Shown here piece by piece: positions 7,862-15,100 of a stretch of DNA of 30,286 nt. The notes beneath the pieces were generated by a model. It was not told where the DNA came from. It worked only from the letters and a program-made list of their open reading frames with translations, and made no database searches. The number at the start of each line of letters is the position of its first letter. The stretch's first letter is position 1. Source of the stretch: an uncultured Sulfitobacter sp. (GTDB lineage: Bacteria > Pseudomonadota > Alphaproteobacteria > Rhodobacterales > Rhodobacteraceae); assembly GCA_937923365.1 (NCBI GenBank), contig CALAIJ010000316.1, positions 1-30,286 of the forward strand, given 5' to 3'. The position numbers were made by a program, and so were the translations under genes.

Positions 7862-8818
7862 ATGTCACAGCCCCGTCTTATCGCCCTTGTGGTCACTTTC
7901 GACCGTCTGGCCCAGTTGCAGAAAACCGTCACACACCTGCTGGCGGCGGATGCGCGCCATCTGGCGGGGGTGCTGGTGGTCGACAATGCCTCGACCGATG
8001 GCACGGGCGATTGGCTGGCCGCACAGGAGGACCCGCGCCTGCATGTGCTGCGTCTGGAGACCAACACAGGCGGGGCGGGTGGCTTTAGCGCAGGCATGCG
8101 TCACGCGATGCAGCATCTGGACCCCGACTGGTTGCTGTTGATGGACGACGATGCACGGCCCCAGACAGGGACGCTGGCCGGCTTTCATGCGCGGGATCGC
8201 AGCAGCCATGACGGCTGGGTTGCGGCCACGTATTTCCCCGATGGCGGCATTTGCGAGATGAACCGTCCCGTGATGAACCCCTTTGGATCGTGGCGGCATT
8301 TCTGGGCGACCCTGCGCCACGGGCGGGACGGCTATCATGTGGGGGATGCGGGCTATGCCAGCCCTGCCCTGCAAGAGGTGGACGGGGCCTCCTTCGTCGG
8401 GTTTTTCGTGGCGAAACAGGCGGTGCAGCTGACGGGCTATCCGGATGCGCGCCTGTTCATCTATGGCGATGATACGCTGTATTCGCTGAAGCTGCGCAGC
8501 CTTGGCGGGCGGATCATGTTTGATCCTGCCTTGCGGTTCGAGCACGACTGCGGCACCGAGATGGGCCGCCATCCCATCGCGCCGCTGTGGAAGGTCTATT
8601 ACATGTACCGCAACCAGCTGCTGGTCTACCGCGCGGCGGCAGGCCCGGTGCTGTTCTGGCCCATTGCGGCGATCAAGGCGTTGGGCTGGTGGCGGCGTGC
8701 GGCGGCTTACGGCGACCAGCGCGCCACCTATCTGGCATTGATGCGCCGCGCCGTCAGGGACGGGGTGCGGGGCAGGCGGGATGCCGCGTTCAAGGACGTG
8801 CAGGACTGGGCAGAATAG
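7862..8818 (+). CDS. family 2 glycosyltransferase
   Basis: The 318-residue protein is a GT-A fold GT2 enzyme that would transfer a sugar from a nucleotide donor to a growing glycan on the cytosolic side of the membrane. Seen motifs: LIALVVTFDR at the N-terminus, VVDNASTDGTGDW (39-51), TNTGGAGGFSAGM, and the metal-binding LLMDDDARP with D95-D97. Later come DGASFVGFFVAK and LFIYGDDTLYSLKL, where the acidic pair is a likely acceptor-activating site. The C-terminal half (RNQLLVYRAAAGPVLFWPIAAIKAL) holds a hydrophobic, membrane-associating stretch. The pattern resembles the rhamnosyl/galactofuranosyl transferase group, which is notable because glf is 5 kb away, but the sugar is not provable. ATG 7862 is preferred over a TTG at 7826. 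It ends convergent to the exporter permease. Confidence 0.87.
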   Translation: MSQPRLIALVVTFDRLAQLQKTVTHLLAADARHLAGVLVVDNASTDGTGDWLAAQEDPRLHVLRLETNTGGAGGFSAGMRHAMQHLDPDWLLLMDDDARPQTGTLAGFHARDRSSHDGWVAATYFPDGGICEMNRPVMNPFGSWRHFWATLRHGRDGYHVGDAGYASPALQEVDGASFVGFFVAKQAVQLTGYPDARLFIYGDDTLYSLKLRSLGGRIMFDPALRFEHDCGTEMGRHPIAPLWKVYYMYRNQLLVYRAAAGPVLFWPIAAIKALGWWRRAAAYGDQRATYLALMRRAVRDGVRGRRDAAFKDVQDWAE

Positions 8819-8831
8819 AGCCTGTACAGGC
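8816..8831. terminator. palindrome between convergent genes
   Basis: GCCTGTACAGGC (8820-8831) is a perfect 12-bp palindrome immediately after the TAG of the GT2 gene and 5 bp before the stop of the permease gene. The position suggests a shared terminator, but there is no separate loop and no T-tract. The start TAGAGCCTGT is identical to the start of the hairpin after kpsT. Confidence 0.3.
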
Positions 8832-8836
8832 GGTTC

Positions 8837-9652
8837 TCAGCGCTTGAGGAAGTGTTGATTGAAGCGCCGCAGCAGCAAAAGCCCCAGCGCATTCAGGATC
8901 AGGATCAGCCCCCAGACATAGGTAAACGAGATGTATTCGGGGTTATAAAGCGGATAGAACCCCTCCCGCATCAGCCCCGTGGCATGCAGCAGCGGGTTCC
9001 AGATCAGGATGTCCTGGGCCAGCGTCGGCATCCCTTCGTAAAGGATGATCACCCCCGAGGCGATGAACAAGGGCCGCGTCACAATGTTCCAGAACGACCG
9101 CCACACCGGAAAGAACCCGATGATCACGCAGTTCACCATGCCCACGCCCGAGCCGATGAAGATCATCATCAGATAGGCATGTATCATCGGCAGGTAGTCC
9201 AGCTCGCTGCGGTTGCCCGTGGCATACAGCATCACGGCGAACATCACGAAGGCCACCAGCGTGCCCGTCAGCGCGTTCAGCACCAGCCGCCCCGCAATGG
9301 CATCCACCCAGTTCACCACCGGATAGGTCAGCAGGCGGCGCGAATATTGCAGCGCGTTGTTGGTCATGTTCTGGATGCGCGCATACATCGTGTAGGGCAT
9401 GAAGCCGCTGGCAAAGAACAGGATAAAGCTGTTGCCCAAAGCCGGCGCGCGCAGCATCAGCGAAAACGCGATGGCCATGATCAGGATCATGCCCAAAGGC
9501 TCCAGCAGGGCCCACAGATACCCGCCCGGAGAGCGCCCGTAGCTGGCCTGCATTTCGCGCAGCACCAAAGCGGTCACGGACCGCAACCTGCTGCCGGTCT
9601 TGCGGACCTTCATGGGCTGGCTGGGCTGCAGGGGCGCGCTTAGGTCCGCCAT
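8837..9652 (-). CDS. polysaccharide ABC exporter permease (KpsM-like)
   Basis: This 271-residue protein is an ABC-2 type integral membrane component of a capsule/polysaccharide exporter. The segment LRSVTALVLREMQASYGRSPGGYLWALLEPLGMILIMAIAF is the family signature (amphipathic start, first membrane span). About six hydrophobic spans follow, including the PVVNWVDAIAGRLVLNALTG and PLFIASGVIILYEGMPTLAQDILIWNPLLHA regions typical of KpsM/CtrC/BexB. ATG 9652 (MADLSAP) is preferred; an upstream TTG at 9694 and a downstream ATG at 9613 are alternatives. The matching KpsE-like and KpsT-like genes start just beyond it on the opposite strand, sharing a 69-bp divergent spacer, so the exporter genes are likely co-regulated although not in one operon. 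Confidence 0.9.
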   Translation of the reverse strand: MADLSAPLQPSQPMKVRKTGSRLRSVTALVLREMQASYGRSPGGYLWALLEPLGMILIMAIAFSLMLRAPALGNSFILFFASGFMPYTMYARIQNMTNNALQYSRRLLTYPVVNWVDAIAGRLVLNALTGTLVAFVMFAVMLYATGNRSELDYLPMIHAYLMMIFIGSGVGMVNCVIIGFFPVWRSFWNIVTRPLFIASGVIILYEGMPTLAQDILIWNPLLHATGLMREGFYPLYNPEYISFTYVWGLILILNALGLLLLRRFNQHFLKR

Positions 9653-9721
9653 GGCTGGCAAAATACTCCGTATGTGCTGGTATTTAAGGCGCAACTATGT
9701 AGAAATGGCCCCCGAAGATCA

Positions 9722-11272
9722 ATGACTTCCGGGCAGGGCTTATCAGTGTCGCGCAGCGAAGAAACGCAGATATACAACGCGCCTGACGGCGGGCCTGATA
9801 CGGCGCGGACAGCCGCCGACGGGCCTGCCGTTCCTGTCGTGGGTGCACCGGTCAAACATCCGCCCGAAGGGGCGGCGCCGCCGCTCAATGCCTCGACCTT
9901 CCGGTCAAGCCGCAATGTGGCAGCCGCATCCTCCGCCTTTGGAGGTGCCCCCTTGCCGGGGGTGCAGCGCGATGCAGGCGAGGTGCAAGAGATCCCGCCC
10001 GCGCCGCCAGAGGCCCCCAAAGTGGAAGCCGACGCGCCGCCGCCCGAGAAACCAGCGCAGAAACCAGAGCAGACGCCCGCTGCGAAACCTGCGGCCAAGA
10101 AAAAGCAGCCCAAGCAGAAGAACACCCATGTGGTGCAACCCGTTGCACCACCCGCACGCATGCGCCGCCGCCATTGGGGCCTGCTTTTCGGGATGCTGAT
10201 CCTTGTGGTGCTGCCGCTTATCGGGGTTGCCGGTTACATGTGGGGCCGTGCGGCGGATCAATATGCCTCGCTTGTCGGGTTCACCGTGCGCAGCGAGGAA
10301 AGCGGGTCGGCCAGTGATCTGATCGGCGGTGCGCTTGGCAGTCTGGGCGGGGGCACCGGGCAGAAAGACACCGATATCCTTTATGAGTTCATCCAGAGCC
10401 AGGGTCTGGTCAACCGCATTCAGGAACGCTTTGACATCCGCGCGCTCTATTCCAAGCACTGGGAGACGGACCCGGTCTTTGCCATTGCACCCGATGCCTC
10501 GGCCGAGGATTTGCTGGCCTATTGGACGCGGATGACCACCGTGTCTTACGACCAGTCCAGCGGGCTGATCGAGATGCGCGTGCAGGCGTTTGAACCCAAG
10601 GTCGCGCAGGACGTGGCAAATGCCATGCTTGAGGAAAGCCAGGACCTGATCAACACGCTGAACGCACAGGCGCGGGCCGATACGATCCGCTATGCGCAAA
10701 ACGATCTGGAGGATTCCCTCAACCGGCTCAAGTCCGCCCGCGAGGCGCTGACGTTGTTTCGCACGCGCACACAGATCGTTGACCCGCAAAGCGATCTGGA
10801 GGGGCGTCTGGGCGTGGTCGCCAACCTGCAGCAGCAGTTGGCGCAGGCCTTGATCGAACAGGACCTGTTGCTGGAGCAGACCAGCCGCGACGACCCGCGT
10901 CTGGTGCAGGCGCGCCGCAAGATCGAGGTGATCCGCGCGCGCATCGATCAAGAGCGCGCGAACGTGTCCTCGGGTGGGGCCACATCCGCGGGGGACGACA
11001 GCTATCCGCGGCTGCTGGCCGAATACGAAGGCCTTCAGGTCGATCAGGAATTCGCCGAGCAAAGCTACCGCGCCGCCCTCACAGCACTTGATATTGCGCG
11101 CAACAATGCCTCGCGGCAAAGCCGGTATCTGGCCACCTATATCGCGCCCACTTTTCCGCAGACCGCGCAATATCCGCGCCGCTTGCTGACGTTCGGATTG
11201 GCCGCGTTGTTCCTGATGTTGTTCTGGTCGATCGTGGCGCTGGTCTATTACTCCATCCGCGACAGCAAATAG
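9722..11272 (+). CDS. capsule polysaccharide export inner-membrane protein (KpsE/BexC/CtrB-like)
   Basis: The 516-residue protein belongs to the polysaccharide co-polymerase group associated with capsule ABC exporters; it spans the periplasm and links the inner-membrane transporter to an outer-membrane export protein. The first ~148 residues are cytosolic and rich in Pro, Ala and Lys (for example PPPEKPAQKPEQTPAAKPAA). A first membrane span follows at about 153-174 (LLFGMLILVVLPLIGVAGYMWG). The periplasmic part contains ADQYASLVGFTVRSEE and a long helical coiled coil (AREALTLFRTRTQIVDPQSD onward). The second span is near the C-terminus (LLTFGLAALFLMLFWSIVALVYY). The long Pro/Ala leader is unusual against classic KpsE (about 380 residues). 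ATG 9722 is used; an in-frame GTG at 9674 is possible. kpsT-like follows 18 bp downstream. Confidence 0.9.
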   Translation: MTSGQGLSVSRSEETQIYNAPDGGPDTARTAADGPAVPVVGAPVKHPPEGAAPPLNASTFRSSRNVAAASSAFGGAPLPGVQRDAGEVQEIPPAPPEAPKVEADAPPPEKPAQKPEQTPAAKPAAKKKQPKQKNTHVVQPVAPPARMRRRHWGLLFGMLILVVLPLIGVAGYMWGRAADQYASLVGFTVRSEESGSASDLIGGALGSLGGGTGQKDTDILYEFIQSQGLVNRIQERFDIRALYSKHWETDPVFAIAPDASAEDLLAYWTRMTTVSYDQSSGLIEMRVQAFEPKVAQDVANAMLEESQDLINTLNAQARADTIRYAQNDLEDSLNRLKSAREALTLFRTRTQIVDPQSDLEGRLGVVANLQQQLAQALIEQDLLLEQTSRDDPRLVQARRKIEVIRARIDQERANVSSGGATSAGDDSYPRLLAEYEGLQVDQEFAEQSYRAALTALDIARNNASRQSRYLATYIAPTFPQTAQYPRRLLTFGLAALFLMLFWSIVALVYYSIRDSK

Positions 11273-11290
11273 CGGGACGGGCAGGGGCCG

Positions 11291-11965
11291 ATGGTTCGCT
11301 TTGAAAACCTCTCCAAGAGTTTCTGGATCAAGGGTCGCGAGAAGGTGGTCATCGACGACCTGAACCTGACCTTGCCCACGGGCACTTCGCTTGGGTTGCT
11401 GGGGCGCAATGGCGCGGGCAAATCTACGCTGCTGGATATCATCGCAGGGGTGCAGGCCGCCGACAGGGGCCGTGTGGTGACCGATGGCACCATGTCCTGG
11501 CCTGTGGGGTTTGGCGGCTCGTTCCACCTGCAGATGACCGGGCGGCAGAACGTACGTTTCGTTGCGCGCATCTACGGGGTGGATACCGAAGGGCTGCTGG
11601 ACTTCGTGCTCGACTTTTCCGAGCTGGGGCGGATGATCGACAGCCCCGTCAAAACCTACTCGCAAGGGATGCGCGCGCGTTTGGGGTTCGGCCTGTCCAT
11701 GGGCATCAAGTTCGACACCTATCTGGTCGACGAGGTCACCGCCGTCGGGGACGCCAGTTTCAATGCCAAAAGCCAGGCCGTCTTTCTGGACCGTGTCAAA
11801 GGGGCCAGCGCCATCATGGTCAGCCACCAGATGGGCAAGCTGCGCAACTTCTGTGACGCAGGGCTGGTGCTGAACAATGGAAAATTGGAATATTTCGACG
11901 ATCTGGATGATGCCATCAAGCGCCACGAGGAATTGATGAAGAAACCTCAGAAACCCGCTTATTAG
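11291..11965 (+). CDS. polysaccharide ABC exporter ATPase (KpsT-like)
   Basis: The 224-residue cytosolic ATPase powers polymer export with the permease encoded at 8837-9652. Walker A is GRNGAGKST (38-46), the signature is YSQGM (123-127) followed by RARLGFGLSMGIKFD, Walker B is TYLVDEVTAVGD (143-154), and the H-loop is SHQ (H179). The GTMSWPVGFGGSFHLQMTGRQN segment is characteristic of capsule-type (KpsT/CtrD/BexA) ATPases. A purine-rich AGGGG lies 5 bases before the ATG. It forms a tight pair with the KpsE-like gene. Its TAG stop sits inside the left arm of a hairpin (11963-11983). Confidence 0.93.
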   Translation: MVRFENLSKSFWIKGREKVVIDDLNLTLPTGTSLGLLGRNGAGKSTLLDIIAGVQAADRGRVVTDGTMSWPVGFGGSFHLQMTGRQNVRFVARIYGVDTEGLLDFVLDFSELGRMIDSPVKTYSQGMRARLGFGLSMGIKFDTYLVDEVTAVGDASFNAKSQAVFLDRVKGASAIMVSHQMGKLRNFCDAGLVLNNGKLEYFDDLDDAIKRHEELMKKPQKPAY

Positions 11966-11983
11966 AGCCTGTTTCAGGGTCTA
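11963..11983 (+). terminator. terminator-like hairpin after kpsT
   Basis: TAGAGCCTG (11963-11971) pairs with CAGGGTCTA (11975-11983) across a TTT loop, with one internal mismatch, followed by TTCC. The kpsT stop codon is the first three bases. The same element follows parB (7749-7774): CTTATTAGAG, then a pyrimidine and CT, four variable bases, and CAGGGTCTA. The following spacer to 12143 shows no gene. Confidence 0.4.
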
Positions 11984-12143
11984 TTCCAGCCAAATCAACA
12001 GGGCCGGTTAGCCCGCGTGTTTTCCTAAATACCCGTTAAATTACAGGCAAGCTCCTTGAGGCTGCCACATTGCTGTCGTGCCCTGCGCGCCTTCCCCCGC
12101 CACTGCCTGCGCTGTCGGAACGTGAACGGTCGGGGGGCCGGGG

Positions 12144-15100
12144 ATGCTGCAAATTCTCACTCATAACCGCGCCAGTGCGGGCAACGTGGACCTTGATTAC
12201 GGGATCCGCGGCCTTGAGGTTGTGTCCGGCCCGGGTGGCATCGCGGTCTATACCACCAGCAGTTCCTATGGCGGCATGACCGGCTACCGGCTGGATGCGC
12301 AGGACAATCTGGTGCAGGTAGATGAGGTATTATATAACCCCACCTCAACAGCAGGCCTTGCCACCGAAATCACCGCCGTCCAGACCGCAGCGGGCCTGCA
12401 GATGTTCATGGGCGGCACCGGTGCAGGGCGGGTGTTGTCCTATGACATCGGCACCGACGGGCAGATCGGCAGTGCGCAGGTGTTGGGCGGGATCAGTGCC
12501 AGCAGCGGTGTCATCGCCGCCATCGCACAGCGCGACAACGGCAGCCTTGTCATGGCCAACCCATGGGAGGAAGGCTTCGAGGCTTTCAGCCTCAGCGGGT
12601 CCACCCTCAGTCAGGATTTCAGCCAGAGCGATCGCTGGAACACCTATGGCCACGGCGTGCGCGAAGTCATCGTGGTCAGCGTCGGCAGTGAGGAATTCCT
12701 GATCACCGCCGCTCAGGGCCAGACCAGCAGCGGCTGGTCCGTGATGGAGACAGGCATCACCAGCTACCGGTTCAACGCCAACAGCACCACCGCGCAGGAC
12801 AGTCTGGGGGCGGGGGGCGGATTGGGCCTGATGGTGCCCACCGACATCACCACCGTCTCCACAGGCGGGCAGACCTTCGTGTTGCTGGCCAGCGCACAGA
12901 ACAACGCAGGGGCGCTGAGCGTCATCAGCGTTTCCGCCACAGGCGGGCTGGAGCTGGTCGATCATGTGGGCGACACGCTGTTCACGCGCTTTGCCGCCGC
13001 TCAGGCCGTCGAGGCGATCGAGGTCGACGGCCGCGCCTATGTGGTCGCAGGGGGCGGTGATGACGGGCTCACGCTGTTCACGCTGACCCCGTCGGGCCGT
13101 CTGGTGCTGGTCGATGTCATTGCCGACAGTGCCGAGACGGGGCTGGATGGCATCACCTCCATCGCGCTTGGGCACCGCGACGGGCTGTTGCACATCTTTG
13201 TCGCCAGCCAGTCCGATGCAGGCCTGTCCAACCTCACGGTTGATCTTAGCAATGTCGGCATCACCAGCACCACCACGATGCAGGGTGGCGGCGGCGGTGA
13301 CCTCATCGAAGGGCAGGCGGGTGACGACAACATCGACGGGCGCAGCGGCGATGACATCCTCATCGACGGCGCCGGAGAGGACACGTTGCGCGGCGGTGCA
13401 GGGGCCGACATCTTTGTGCTGACCGATGACGATACTGCGGATGTCATCACCGATTTCGACGTCACCGAAGACATGCTGGACCTGAGCGGCTGGGCCTTTT
13501 TCAAGGACGCCGATGCGCTCAACATGGTGCACATCAGTGGCGGTGTGCGCATCACCTGGCAGGGCGAGGAGCTGGAGGTTTTCACCCCCGGCACGTCAGG
13601 GCCCACCGACCTTGAATTGCTGCGCGCCGCAGTGGTCACCGCCCCCACACGTATCTTCGAAGCGCCCTTGTTAGAGACGGATGGCACCGCCCAGGACGAC
13701 GAATATCAAGGGCAGTGGGGCGACGACCAGATCGGCGGCGGCGCCGGCAATGACACCCTGCGCGGCGGCGATGGGGACGACCTGCTCGAGGGGGGCACGG
13801 GCGACGATGTGATCGACGGGCAGGACGGGCTTGATACCGCGCAGATGGGGGTTGCACAGCGCGACGTCACCGACCTGCGCGATCTGGGCGATGGCCGGAT
13901 CGAGGTCACCTCGCAGAACGGTGTCGATGTCTATGCCAGCGTCGAGTCCTTTGTCTTCACCGATGCCACGCTCAGCTTTGGCGAGACGCTGGGCCTGCAA
14001 TGGGGCATCACCCTGCGCGGCACCGCAGGGGCCGACACGCTGGAGGGTGGCACCGGCGATGACACCTTCGAAGGGCTGGGCGGCAATGACGCGATCATCG
14101 GCGGCACCGGCACCGACACGGCCCTGATGGGGGTCGCCCAAAACGAGGTCAGCGTCTCTGTGCTGGCGGACGGGCGGCTTGAGGTGCAAGGCCCCCTTGG
14201 CACCGATACCTATGCAGGTGTCGAGCAGTTCCAGTTCACCGATGGCACGCTGACCCTCGCGCAGATGCAGGCCAACGAAACGGGGCGTTCAATTTTTGGC
14301 GACGGGGCGGCGGAGACGCTGACGGGTGGCGGCGGGGATGACACGCTCAGTGGCCGTCAGGGGGATGACCTGCTGGACGGCGGCACCGGCGACGACATGA
14401 TCCTTGGCGGCAGTGGCAATGACACGGTTGTGCTGGACGTCACCAGCGACACCATCACGCTTAGTCAGGATGCCGATGGCTGGGTCAACATCATCTCGGC
14501 CGCAGGCGCGGACCGGATTTACGGGGTCGAGTTCTTTGCCTTTGCCGATACCACCCTCACCTACGCGGAACTGGTTGCCGCCTATACTCCCGGTGTCGAG
14601 CTGTTTGGCAGCAATGTCGCAGAGGCGCTGCACGGCAACATGGGCAGCGATTACATCTTTGGCAGTGGCGGCAATGACCAGCTGACCGGCATGGCGGGCA
14701 ATGACACGCTGTCGGGGGGCGACGGGCGTGACGTCTTTTATGGCGGCGATGGCAATGACCGCATCTATGGCGGAGGCGGGGACGACTGGGTGCGCGCCGG
14801 CGATGGGGATGACCAGCTGACCGGTGATCTGGGCCGCGATACCCTCAAGGGTGAGGCGGGCAATGACCGGCTCGACGGCGGTGACGAGGCCGACAAGCTG
14901 GAGGGCGGCGACGGCGACGACCGTTTGTTCGGCGGCGAGGGCCACGACAAGCTTTATGGTGGCAGCCACGCCGATCAGGTGTCCGGCGACGCGGGCAATG
15001 ACCTTGTCGATGGCGGGCAGGGGGATGATGTGCTCACCGGGGGCACGGGCAATGACCGGCTCTATGGCGCGCGCGACAACGACTGGCTGGGTGGCGGCGA

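Noticed and set aside
9905-11926. A 673-codon open frame on the minus strand across the KpsE-like and KpsT-like genes.
   Set aside because: The plus-strand genes have clear family motifs; the antisense translation has none and crosses the boundary between two genes.
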